Assembly (NCBI GenBank): GCA_008508345.1
Contig: QNGE01001005.1
Span: forward strand, 96,587 to 160,586
Length of the DNA: 64,000 nucleotides
Source: Paragonimus westermani
Lineage: Eukaryota; Platyhelminthes; Trematoda; Plagiorchiida; Troglotrematidae
Reading direction: 5' to 3'
Every line of letters starts with the position of its first letter. Positions within the stretch are counted from its first letter, which is position 1. A model generated the notes under the pieces. The model worked only from the letters and a program-made list of their open reading frames with translations. It did not search any database and had not been told where the DNA came from. Below are positions 46,401 through 58,409 of the stretch, piece after piece. The position numbers were made by a program, and so were the translations under genes.

Positions 46401-49400
46401 TTTTGGCTTGCAAAAAGAAGTACTTTTAAACGATAGTTATAATTTACGGAAGTCATGCGAGACTCCCATAAATATTTACTACAACCAACAACGTTGAATC
46501 TTTTCACTTTTAACGGTTTAAAAAAGCTACTGGGTCTTCCATCGTTTTAGAGAAACAGCTTATTTTGACGCCATTAACAATGTGAATATACGCTCCATTA
46601 AAATTCCCTGCCCTAATCTTCACCTTGCTTATGTGTGCATGTTTGCCTCTAAGTGGGTTATTTTACATTTCATGTTATTTTCAAACTTTACACAGTTCGG
46701 AATTCAAATCACTCATTGTAAAAGGTCTCTCTTTGATCAGAAAAAACAAACGACATTTGGCAAACAAGGAACCGTGTCTGGGTGGCTACCTATTTCTCAC
46801 TTCGGAAAGAAAGTTAAATGTCCGTTGAATCGTTCTAAAAGAACCGAAGCGCTAAGATGGAATTCAGGTACCCGAACTGGGCAGTGTACCTTTTGTGATA
46901 AATGACTTAGTGCCAGTGCAAAAGATCAGGTGAATACAATGCAGCCAGTTTTCGAAGACGTTCACCTTCAGCTAACCAAACTTGATCTTTAGTTTAACAA
47001 TCTCAAACTCGCTGGAACTTCATATGCAATCGAGATACTGGTAAACACCAGGGGAATAAATCAACGTTCCTCCATTACTTTTGTAGTAACCTGGTAATTT
47101 GTCACGAACTTCAAAGAACGTGCACATCATAATGTTCTAAGCTGGTACATTTAGAATACTTCATACAGTTACGTCGGAAATAGCTAAGCGGATGCTACGG
47201 ACCTACGCCATTGATGTGCTGTAATTGGCGAACGCAACTCAAGTTTATTGTGTTCCATAGAAGTGGGTTAGCTGGAAAGGTTTACCCTGTGTTCGAAAAT
47301 TCCGATTATGTGTGGTGTTCAGCTTGTAACACCTAAAACCCTCCACATACTTCGAGTAATAGAAACGACCTAAAAGAGCGTATAACTAAACCGCCTCCAA
47401 CAGCGGCTAAACGCTTACACACCACGGAAGGAAGTAAACACAAATTCACGCCTAACCACTTAGAACCAGATGTGTGCACACATCCAAAATGGGTTGGCGT
47501 TACCACTTTTCGGATTATCCTGTCACAGTAGCCGAACGACATTTGTGCATAGTTGCCACCGCAAACGGTTTACGCCACATCGCCTCCGGTTTTAATCAGA
47601 CACCACTTATACATTATAGACTCAAGAGAATGGAAACAGGAGACCTGTGAGAAGAGGCCTTTCTGGTCCTATCAGCCAGTGACAATTAGTCACATGGCGG
47701 AGCGGTAGGAAATTGAAACCCTTTTGTTTTGGGAACAGAACAATGGACGCTTGTGCTAAAATCTAGGCCAGCCAGGAAGATGTAGAAAACAGAAGACCAG
47801 AAGAGTCTCGGTACAAATTCAATGTGAGTCTGAGAAACCAACCAAAACCATTTGTGTGCAATGCGTCAACAAGGCTAGAGAGAAGAAAAGGTAGCAGACC
47901 ACTGTGACACGAGTTTAAGAAAACGAGAGTGAACGGTTTCCCAGACGACGGGATTCGTTGTGACAAACATACTAGCCGTCTCTTGGTTGACAGTAAGTTG
48001 AACCGTTGTTGACAAGTCAATTCGAGACGACCAGTGCACTCGCGGTTCATTCCTCACAGTCTGGCTTGGCTGGAGTTCAAATTCTGGTTATGGGATATGT
48101 TGTAGTGACGAGCTTAAACGGAAGCAAAACTCAGGTTTCGTACTTTTTTCGAAAAGAACCAACTGATAAGCCCATATGGATACGAGTGCTATGATCATTT
48201 GTGGACGATGTTCAGTCTATACTACCAAGACCCTCTTAATATTTACCGGTACTCGAAATATTCTACAACAAATCTCGTGACTTTTGTAATTCAACTTACA
48301 AGAAAGTCTAGGTCTTGAATTATCCGCTGAAGTTAACAGGAGAGTGTCTTGGAGAAAAGGATGTTTGCTAAGAATTCGCGGATATGCATAAAGTTCATAA
48401 TCTTGTAATACTACCTTCCCTACGTGAACGACTGAGTTAGAGGCAGTGGCTAATAGTGCTATAGGCCTCCTTCACTCTGTCACACAAGAATCACCCACTG
48501 AAAGCGGAATAGCCGGTGACTATGGGGGGCATCTCGACACAGTGTGGACGGGAGGTTGTTTTGCCAGTACTATCGGTAATCGAAGCTGAACCCAGAGATG
48601 GAAGCTGCGTTCCACAAATCTTTGACTTGGAGACGTATGGATAAAAGCACTGAGCTGAAAATGGCGCCCAATCGACTTGCAGAACATCAGATGAGAAGGT
48701 GAGAAAAAGTTGCAACTGATCTGAAACACACAGGAAACAAATTTGTGACGCTCAATGGCGGTTGCGGGGTAACCGCTAGTGAGGTAACTTTGGTGTAGTT
48801 GTTAAATGTGTTGATTTGATTGGGCCTGTCTAAAAAGTAACGAGAGAGTTGAAAAGCAAATGAAGATATGATGTTCTGTCTATGGTTTACTTGTTTTAAA
48901 TCTCTGCACGCGATTTTAGCTGGAAAGAATAAGCAACCTACTGTTAGAAAAACATTGAATCATATATTTCCAATTTGGTTAGAAAAGAGAGCGGTGGTTG
49001 ATTTCAGTCTATTCTGAGATCAATGTCGATAATCGGTGTTTAAACAGAACCTGCAAACCATAATGCAGGAAACCCACCAAAATGAAATCCTTTAAAGACC
49101 AAATTGCATTTCGGAACAACGGTCTCGTTTACATCACACAAACTCAGAAAACATTAACCAGGCGAACACCTGAATCAGACGTTATTCAGAAAAGCGTACA
49201 ATCCATTGTGTACAAAACACTGCACATTCGAGTGAAAAGGTGTCGAGTTTGGATCGACACTTTCAGTAAGAAGTGGTCTAGTAAACATATGTGAATAACA
49301 TGCATTAGTAAAATTGCCGACTATCACCGTGGTACTTCGAAAGATTACGCTTTCTAGACACCATGAAATAATGCATCCTAATTTCGCAATACTCAGCCTA

Positions 49401-52400
49401 CACAATTTTGTTCCTCAAAGATTTTCAATATGTGAAAAACGCGCTGTGTAATTCACAACTAAGGACACCACTGGAAGCCATATTTTCAAACCGAATAAAT
49501 GTATCCCAGCCAGCTCGTGGGGTTGGAGGGAGCACTAGTGGACGCTACATAGTGAGGCTTCCTGTCGGTTAGATATTCGGAAGACAAGTAGGGGCACAAT
49601 TCAACACTGCCCATTTGCAACAGATAGAAGCAATACGCCACGTCGGATAGAAGCTAGCGTACTAACAACTTAACCACAGGGGACTAAATCAAATTGTTGG
49701 TCCTGGACTATAAGTAGGTATACAAGAAGTGTGCATTCAACACTACAGCAATACTTTGTGTGTTTAGAAAGCAGGTTTTTCAGCAAACGGCTGTAGGTTG
49801 GAATAACGCTGCGGCAAACAACAAATGTTCCCCAAACCAGTAGGTGGGCTACAAAAGAGAGAAGCAGCAGGGCCCAACGACACGTAATTACTTCCACCCG
49901 TGCCATCTTGTCAGGCGGTGGTCTGTTGCTCGATTGACAAACAAATGGCCTGTCCTGTTCGGTAGGGTGGTGTGACCAGCTGATTGGGTGTCGCGGCGCC
50001 GAATCGGTCCGGTTTAGTTTCCGTTTGAGGCCAGTGGAGATCGACCTCTTTTGGTGTAACACCCGAAGGTATGGCTGCTATACTTCAAGGATCAATGGTT
50101 ACGTCAGGCCAGCTGGACCGATCGACGAGAGCAGGCCAGCGCACATGCAAGCCGTACTCCGATGAGCTTCAGATTTAGGTCTAAGAAACAGGTCAGCGAC
50201 CAATCGAGACAGTAAGTTCGGCTGGTTGAACGATGTTACAAAATGAGGAGCAAGCCGGTTTGGTTGTCCTTCAACGATCGGCTGGAACCATCACTCTAAG
50301 CTCATTACTATACTGACTGTAGGCTGACTTTCCCCGATGAATACCAAACAGTATGGAACGTTTCCTAAACTAATCTGTTCAACTCCTAATTCAGTTTTAT
50401 TCCGCTGTCATCTACAGGCGATACAAAGGCCGTTGCTCACAGATCAGCAAAGCATTTTCCTACTGTGTCAATTTCTTTAAGAAATTGTGGCTTGATGTAA
50501 AAACATAGTCGAGTCGTTTCAGATAGTTAACCCTTTCAGGGTGTTTTGCCATACTGATGTATGGGTTAAATTTCCCAAAGCCTATAGTTGTCCGTCTCAT
50601 ATAAGACTTAACTCTTCCCTGTTTTACAATTGATTACAACTTTTTATGTGTTGAGGCCGGTTGCTTGTAGATGCTGGGTTGATTGAAAGGATCACCCTCA
50701 TTGGTCCGCTTAATTAGATTAGTATTTTTGCGTAGCATCCTTATTCTCAACAAACGCCTTGAATTTGATGTGGTGATTGCATTACCGCCAGTCTGTCATC
50801 GTTGTTCTGGAACATTTTGACCCAGTTATTATGGAGGGGCAGCAACAGGCAAAAGGGACACGTTTGTATTCTAACATGTCTTCAATCAAAAGCTCTCTCT
50901 ACTGGGATCAAACATTTCCTGATTGCAGAGTCACTTGTCAAGTTTTCGATACGCATAATGGGAAGACGAGGTTGCTTGGTCAGCGTTTACTCAGGCAGTG
51001 GAGCCAAGTTCGTCACCTGGGACAATCAGCTTTGACTACAGGACGAGAAGTTGTTTCACGCTTTCCCCAACAACGAACTGCTACAAAAGGAAAACCTAAT
51101 GGAATTATGATCTACCTTGTGCAAGCCACTGTGGAAGTGTGTGGGAGCGACTTGCACGATCGATATAGCGCATCCCGAGGCAAATTAGTTTGAACAAACT
51201 CCCGATGATCAAACGTGACGTAATTTCTTTGTCGAAACAGAATGAATAACAAAAAATATAAAATGTGTACCCTTTGCTTTTAGTGTTCAAAACCAGCTTG
51301 CTTTCTCGTCTAGTGACGTAATTCTGAGTTGAACTAAGATCAAATAGGTGAAGATCCTCTCAAAAATGCGCCGTCAACGAACTTCACACGAATGAGCATT
51401 GTTCACTCAGTCGTCTCAGTATCATCAACAGCCTGGGAATAAAGTTTTTAAACTACAGCCGAGGGAAATGCTGGAGTCAAAAGACACGAAATTCACTGCC
51501 TGTTGATTCAGTCATACTCGAGTATTCATCCTCACCGCACTTATGGCTTGAAGGAAGGAGCCGAGCTACGAACACCCGGGAACATTGCATAGTGAAAACT
51601 GTCAAGAGGGGCCTTACAGAGCACGCTTCTCTCCGGTAAATCCTCATCCAGTTCCTATTTGAATCACGCTTCCATTCTTAAATTCCTTTCTGTTAGCACT
51701 CTGGGGTCACAATGTGATCAGATGGCCCTAAAGTGTCTAACGAGGTTCTGGGACTATAACAACTGACATATTACAAACACACCCACATTATTGCTCGCAC
51801 AAAAACACAGTTGATATGAGAGATCAGCGGTAGTGAGATGTATATCATCGGCTATTCTGTCTACCTTGGTGATTACAAGATGCAGCGCATGGAGGCAGTA
51901 GCTATCTACCTTAGTTCTAAATACTCCTCTCTGCTACAGGCAGCAATAATACCTACTTTTCTTTGCGCGATTTTGTTCGTTCACAGATCATACTCCGCAA
52001 GCATGATGAGCTTTTATTGGAGTCGTCTACCGCTCATTTTTCAGCTCGCCTTCGAAGGATGGGGCTCATCTCCCTCATCTGGGTGAATTTATTCCCACTC
52101 AGCACTCCTCTAATTTGTCTACCATGGGTGAAGTTAATGTCCCAAAATCAACTTTCACGCAGCATCCACAACATGCTCTCAAAGATAGGTTCCACCCAAC
52201 CCTACAGAAAGCTTGGACACCACGTCTGAAGTTTGAAACTTGGCATTGTCCAGGACGAACGTCTTCGCTCTATCTCATAAACACAAACAAAAGTCATTAC
52301 GTTGCCCAGGTTAGCATTTAGGCTGCCTTGGGCCATGGTGATCAACACGTTACAATCTTTGACTTCCTCTGCTCATAAATGCAGTAACCTACTAGGAAGC

Positions 52401-53699
52401 ATTTGGTTCGGAATTTCAGTCGCACCAGCTATATCGGTATGTGAAGTCATCTCAGGAAACTTTAGGTAGGTGGTGGTTCATTTGCCTTTGACTACGTACG
52501 TTACACATGACTGACTCGCACGTTCCTCGCGACTTCGTAACGTACCGTTTTCGTTCTTTTCGACCCAGGGGAATTCGTCTTCTTCTTGACAGTGACGTGC
52601 AACCATTCGGTAAACAGAGACATCATGGTAAGTCTAAAGATGTCGAGGTCCTTCCCAGAACGATCAAGCTGTGCAAGTCTGAAGTTCGTCACAGCTTTCT
52701 TAAATGACAATTGAAAATGGTTGAAATGGCACATTCAAACAGTCTTCTATCCACAACCACACGCGCCATCTTAATATGAATTTACCTTCAGCTCTGTCTT
52801 TGCATTAATCGAACGGTGACGTCATTACTGAGTTACTTAAGGTTCAGCGAGCTGCCATTTTTAACTTACACATAACTTCTCAATGTCTACCTCTACTGGA
52901 CGTTAAGCATATTCTCACATTTCAGCGTGTGTGATTAGGTTCGTATTATTGTGCTGTGACTGAGTAGTATGAACAGTATCCTCTTTGCAGCATAGCCAAT
53001 TCTGGTTGGTTTCAATCTCTTGACTAACCAGGAAAGGCTTGTTAGGTACGACTATCAGACTTCGTGAATATAATTCATATGTAATTTTCTGCCCCGGGAA
53101 ATATCTGACGATTAGACCAGCTGTAGTCCATTTATCCATCTTGCTAACTTATTCATAAGAACCTTGCTATTTTATTCTAACCTTGTTTCGATATGTTGGG
53201 TCATTAGTTTCTCTCTACGGGTTTCTCAATATTTTTACAGAAGATCGTACATGTTTGGTTTGTGAATTGAACGTGATAACAAACGGTGAACGAATAGAAT
53301 GACAGTGGTACGAACCTTTTGGAAGAGCGACCACTATGTCCACTTGTATGGATATTGGGGTTAATTAGTCACGGGTACAGTAGTTCGGTTGACTAACCAT
53401 AGCATTGAAACCTGGACTGATTTAGGCGGAAGTCACTAATACCTTCTCGACTGAACGTCTGCGGGTCAGTATGATATATATAAGCTGAATGCCACATATG
53501 TGGAAAGTAGTTGCAACGGAACACGAATTAATTGGGGCTAGGCTACTTACTACAATATGTAGAATCTTTCGTAGCAAATCAGTTGAACTGTGTTGATGTT
53601 CGAAGTAACACTGATGCGAAATTCGATGGCTGGAACCACTTTTATTCGAACAATGTCTACTCATCTTAATGTTGTTTCATTAATCACTACCCCCAGTGA
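43470..53699. other. 10-kb stretch without a recognised gene
   Basis: Contains a diverged dispersed-repeat copy near 47450-47620 and a SINE-like string near 44690-44770. A more GC-rich block lies at about 49850-50250. Open frames at 44880-45260 (-), 46582-46905 (+), 49670-50062 (-) and 50777-51193 (+) exceed 100 codons but show no family motif. The 49670-50062 frame includes a hydrophobic run (WALLLLSFVAHLLVWGTFVV) that could span a membrane, but it starts with no signal-like context and may be part of a repeat. Confidence 0.5.
47450..47620 (-). repeat. dispersed repeat copy B
   Basis: On the minus strand, CAAATGTCGTTCGGCTACTG followed by TGACAGGATAATCCGAAAA resembles 9037-9082 on the plus strand (CCTTTGGCTTCGGTCACTG then TGACAGGCTAATCCGAATC). 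Both read as an FG-x-CDR-x-IR-like peptide in one frame (SFGYCDRIIRK here). Limits approximate. Confidence 0.5.
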
Positions 53700-53829
53700 A
53701 ACAAGGAAGCAGAACAAGAAGTTGACCAAAGTGACGGTTCTTAAGACCATCGAACTTCACGTGTGATGACCGCTAGTCTGCCTACATGACATGGACACAA
53801 GTTTCACGAATCTGATTGGGTCGGTCCTA

Positions 53830-54250
53830 CCGCCAACCAGATGGGGTTATCGTGGGAAATCCATTGGGACCCAACCTAACGGGGTTCTTCTCGTTAATGT
53901 TCGGGCGAGAATTGACCACATACCTAGCAGGGTTGCTACATTACAGACGCTTTGTCGTTGACACTAATATCAGTTCGTTCTAAACAGGCAATAAATGATG
54001 GAATACAACCCCTAATGGCTGTACTTCCAACCTGTAGGTAACGTATGAATTTGAGTCCAACAAAAGTCTATCGTTTCTAGACGTACCCATATGCCGTCAA
54101 GAGAATGGTTTTATTAATAGAGCTGTTAAAAAATCCACGTAGTCTGGCCAGTATCAAACCTTCAGTAGTTTCAAGCAGGACCAGCATAAAGGCACGCTTG
54201 TAAATAGGTTATTCACAGAGGCAAACCCAATCTCTGCACTAGTGAATCAT
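53830..54250 (+). pseudogene. Penelope-like reverse transcriptase fragment
   Basis: A single frame, interrupted by stops near 53975-54060 and 54140, carries the last polymerase motifs. The segment GNPLGPNLTGFFSLMFGREL is the counterpart of GSPLGPVLADIFMAxLE. The catalytic pair reads Val-Asp. It is more diverged from the consensus than the copy at 41-43 kb, so the two look like separate lineages or ages. Confidence 0.78.
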
Positions 54251-54379
54251 ACAAATGAATAAGTCTTGACCACGTCCGTACTAGAACTCAATGATTGCTT
54301 TGAGAGCTTCGTGGAAGGACGGAGTAGACGAAAGCCGCCAATAGAATAGGACACCACTGTAGCGTAAAGGTCAACACAG

Positions 54380-54850
54380 GAATGCCTTTTAAGACCAGTT
54401 ACAATATTTGTCACAAAACGCATAGATTGATTAATTCCACTAGACGAATATTTAGCTCAGCCGAACTGGGACCCATAAACTACCTGTGGTTTGAATCAAA
54501 AGAGATCTGCCTGTCTTTACTAGCTCACACTATGTCTGCAAAAGTGCAGGTTGTTTCAGGATAAGTTAATTAGAGAAACGCCCGGACTCCCGATGGAAGG
54601 ATATTTTAACTAAGTGGGTGTAGAATTTCTTGCTACCGGAGAACCACACTGTTGTCCAAGTACGTAAGCAGCTAGTTTACACAGTCGCTAGATACGTCCT
54701 GATCAATGGTCATTCCGATCCAGCTCGTGCATTAAGAATTCAAGACTTTCCAGGTTCGTCGAGGTGGTTGCAATCAATTGCTTAAAACCAGCCTTGTTGT
54801 TCGTGATCTTGACCCTACCCTGAACTTGTTGAATGACCTAGTGACTGATC
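54380..54850 (+). pseudogene. Penelope-like linker and GIY-YIG endonuclease remnant
   Basis: The frame 54382-54564 (PFKTSYNICHKTHRLINSTR then SSAEL) fits the PFKGD...R.FPAAKL linker. The region between about 54565 and 54680, where the GIY and YIG strands should lie, is unreadable. The C-terminal landmarks are seen again from about 54688. Confidence 0.6.
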
Positions 54851-57839
54851 CTCTAATTGTTTGATCTTGAAATTATTCCTGTTATTGTACAATTGGCGCT
54901 GACCAATCAAAACAAAACTTTTCGTGCCTCAATTGTTTGCTTTTTCTCATTCCCAGTCTACTTCTACCTGCTTTTACTCGAGTGTTGCTGGAAGATCAAC
55001 CTGTACAGACATTATTTTGAGTATTCTGGTAGTTGGTCGTGTACATCACGTTACATTTCCCCACATTAATCATCCACTTAAATTTCCGTTTGCAGAGTGT
55101 GCAGAATCACAGTAATTACAACTTGCAACAGTCTAACACACTTGATCACATTCAGGCCTTTGTTGGAATTACGTGAGAATATTCTCTTGTATTAAGTAAA
55201 GTGGAATTTTTAGAGTATGGCTTCATAATGTTCAAGAAAGTAGTTGATCAGCTTGTTCATATTATGTGCGGTGCACAGTATACTTACCGAGGAACAAAAG
55301 GCCAAATACTGGTTAACTGAGAAGTGTTCGGTGTTAACTGAATAACTTATGCTGGAAATTTGGACGTTCTCTCAACCTCGGGAGTTCGTTCATTAAAAGA
55401 AGCATCACTGGCCTTTCAGGAAACTACGAGGGAGTTATTGAAGTGAAAATCCTCACAGAATAGTGGACTACACTGAATCAGCTGGCTATCACAGATTAAG
55501 GGGTAGGTTACAGCTGAGAAATCGTTGACTTCCATAGTGGCCTTGACCCGGGTGGAACGGCCAGTTGACACTTCTGAAACCGACTTTTACGGGCGAGAAT
55601 CGATTGCCGCGAAAATGGCTACCACATTTTTGGAAGTGTCCATTTCAGATGGCTCAGTACAATTGAGAATGAGGACATCCCCTCATGCTTTAACAAAATA
55701 CAATGTAAAACCAAATTTAGTGGCAAAAATGGTTCTGGTGCTATCAGGATATCGGTTTGCTAATCTGTCTTCAAAGTTTGAGCCTAGGTTCTACTAACTG
55801 GAACTAAGTGTTAGAAATTAATGTGCCTGATGAGCAGTTTGGCTCTTGTTGTTGTTTTCGTCTTTTGCTTTCAAATACTAATGAGTTGTAAGCTTGACAA
55901 GGTGCCATACGCTCATATGATAAACTTTACCAAGGCGTTTGAATTTCTGAGCCTTGAGACCATACCAGGCAAATTAATTATTTCACTTAAAATGTCCCTT
56001 GCGGGTATAAGAGTGTTTGCGCATTTGTATTGATTGACCTGTGATGGCTTTGACATTTAAACCATAATTTGCACCGTCTACCTGTGTGAGCATTGCTGCA
56101 TGAACGAGTATTTTACTAGATGAATCCATATCGCACACTTCCCGCTCATAGGTTCCGTAATCCACAACTAAAAACTGCGCAAAAAGCAAACGTGTGTAGA
56201 ACAACAAACTACGTTAACTTAACTTGACGGTAACCGTTTTGGTACGCATGTTTGCAGCGGGTGACTATAAAGTAATGGGGTTCCCATGAGTTGTAGCAGC
56301 GGATAGCATATACTTCAGTAGACTGTACGAGAACGATGAGTTCAGTCTTTTGTAATGATCGGCCGTTAACAGTTGTTTAATAATCAACTCAGACGTGGTC
56401 ACTAGTGTCAAACAATGCTATTTCATAGTTACGGCCTCATAAAGTTTGAACTTGACTTTCTTACCAACAGGCGCTCTTCAACTGTGTGTTTAAGCTATTC
56501 AGCTTGAATGTCAAATGAATGGTCCCCTGTTGTGCGTACACGCAAGGCTGTAGAATTAAAGGACTGTCTTCTGAATCAATCGTCAGCATACCCTTGTTTA
56601 CGAGACATTTTTTCACGAGTTCCCTCTTTCCAGGGTGAGACAATTGAAGTTATGTCTTATATTCTTATTGGCAAAGTGGGTGTCAACGAGGTACAGAGTT
56701 TTGTTGTTTATGTAACTCTGAGATGAAAAGTATTGAAAGATTGCACAGCTAAAATGTGAGCTACGTTTTGGGTATCTCTAAGGGACTCAAAAATAGAAGG
56801 AGATTTAGCTGTCTACTAAACGACGGACCAGCTTGAACAAGAGTATGACAGTGAACTATAAATCATATGTCACACTGATGTGTTTTATTCTGATCCAATT
56901 TCGCTTACAGTAAGTACGGTGTTTCCAGAAGACCCATTGACAAAAAATGATCGCAAGCATCAAGACGTTTCGCCCAGCAGTCCCCTGTGTCATACAGCCT
57001 GTACCGATATTCAGACAAGCTTGATGACTGAGACACGTACGACGGATGGTAGAAAACTGAGGTTGCCAGAGATTTTTTCTGAAAAGTATTCTGCTTTCTT
57101 AAGTAAATTCCGAATTGTGGAGCTAGACTAGGCGGAGAACTGAGGTAAGAAGAGTGGTCTGGTAGTGTCTTGAATTAACCCGTGACAATGACTTCAGATT
57201 GTACGGCGAGAAAAGAAAAAAATCGGTCTCAGTTGCACTGACCAGACTATTTCTGACTGCGGTGAGTGTAAGCACAAATGTTTTGGCTTTCTAGGATGAT
57301 AATTTATGAAAAGGCTCATCACGGTGGGACACCAAAGATGTTGTGAGTCTGTCGAGCGTAGATAGATTCCGCGACATATTTCTCTGTTCTTTAACACAGT
57401 AACCACAACAGAATGCTAGGATACATATTTATTTCTGCCAAAAATCCAGGTGGTCTGGTTTATTTAACATCTTTCTGTTGACGCTGTCCTTAAATACCCT
57501 TCTTAGCTTGCTGTCCTCGCGTCCTAAATGTTGCACTATTTGATGTCTCTAAGCTTTATTTTTGTTGAAAGTTATCAATGAGTGGTATTCAGCACAGTTT
57601 TACACACGAAATAGAGTCATGAACTCATTCTATACCGTTTTATTCCTCTTGATCAACGCGTGTAGAATGTGCAAAATGTCCAAGTAGCTTCGATCTTCTT
57701 ACTGGCCAGCTTCTTGTCATCTTGTTTCCGGGGAACAAAAACCTCGGGATGGTGTACATCCGGCTAACCTATCTAGGCTGGCTTTACTACGAAGACCCTC
57801 ACTTACATACTTCCTAATTTTAGTCTTCAGGCCCCACAT
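54850..57839. other. stretch without a recognised gene
   Basis: Short open frames only (for example 55525-55797 and 56880-57131), none with a family motif. Confidence 0.55.
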
Positions 57840-58080
57840 CAGGCGGGGGGCGTGCGATCCGAATCACCAATGGTTCAGCGCGAGCAGTCTCCTCTGCAAC
57901 ATTCAGGCAAAGGCGACTGGTTATTGGGTCACTCTGACAGCCTTATCCGAACGTGGATATCAGTAACCATGTACGCATGTATTTGGGTGGCATTAGTATA
58001 CCATACAGTGTCATCATCGCCTGCTTTACTATAGCACCGGAGGATTTTTGATGTGTGTGTGTATACCTGTCACCTTCCGA
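57840..58080 (+). repeat. dispersed repeat copy C
   Basis: CAATGGTTCAGCGCGAGCA resembles 8997-9017 (CAATTGGTGCAGCGCAAGCG), and GGGTCACTCTGACAGCCTTA then TCCGAACG resembles 9055-9082. It ends with a short TG run near 58052-58063, as copy A has a TG tract. The block stands out as GC-richer than its AT-rich surroundings. Confidence 0.5.
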
Positions 58081-58280
58081 CATACGTTGTGAAATCCCAT
58101 TTTAAATTTTATTCTAACAATCTCACGGAATTTTCTTTTAAAAGTGTCGATGACCCACCAACCGTCCCAAAACAAAGTTATGGAGTAACGAGAGAACGCA
58201 ATTTATGACGAAAACACTGTGTGGTTTTGCATTTTAACAGCAACTGAGAGACGTGCAATTATGGATTAACTTTTGTCGCT

Positions 58281-58291
58281 GGTTCGAATCC
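58281..58291 (+). repeat. tRNA-like B box, probable SINE remnant
   Basis: GGTTCGAATCC is a perfect B box, in the context GTCGCTGGTTCGAATCCAGC, which could form a T-arm-like hairpin. No A box can be placed with confidence upstream. It lies 25 bases before the duplicated block around the N. Confidence 0.35.
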
Positions 58292-58316
58292 AGCCGAAGC
58301 CCTGACTTTTCACAGT

Positions 58317-58409
58317 TGGGTCTCATCTAAATTCATTAATCTGCTACACTACTTATTAGTAANTGGGTCTCATCTAAATTCACTAATCTGCTACACTACT
58401 TATTAGTAA
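58317..58409. other. assembly join: single N between duplicated 46-bp ends
   Basis: 58317-58362 and 58364-58409 are the same 46 bases apart from one T/C difference, with the only N of the window at 58363 between them. This is the pattern of two contig ends that overlap but were joined with a gap character instead of being merged. The true sequence probably has one copy. Confidence 0.8.

Larger units (their letters stand above)
53700..54850 (+). mobile_element. Penelope-like element, second copy, 5'-truncated and degraded
   Basis: Plus strand. RQPDGVIVGNPLGPN (from about 53831) matches the QxDGVAMGSPLGP motif. RRFVVDT (about 53945-53962) stands at the catalytic YVDDT, with Val for the first Asp. 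KSLSFLDVP (about 54063-54090) is the SLxFLDV landmark, and the SGQYQTFSSFKQDQHKGTLV region follows. Downstream, ARYVLINGHSDPARALRI (about 54688-54740) and KPALL (about 54786) match the end of the GIY-YIG domain. Stops occur repeatedly. The N-terminal part (RPDKGAG and PKTHK motifs) is absent upstream of 53700, and no flanking direct repeat was seen. Confidence 0.8.

Noticed and set aside
50777..51193. 138-codon plus frame
   Set aside because: Gln/Arg-rich with no family motif, no splice context that could be defended, and no neighbour to support it.
58281..58291. tRNA gene
   Set aside because: Only a B-box-like element is present; no acceptor stem, D arm or anticodon arm can be drawn. The same holds for the strings at 34250 and 35641.
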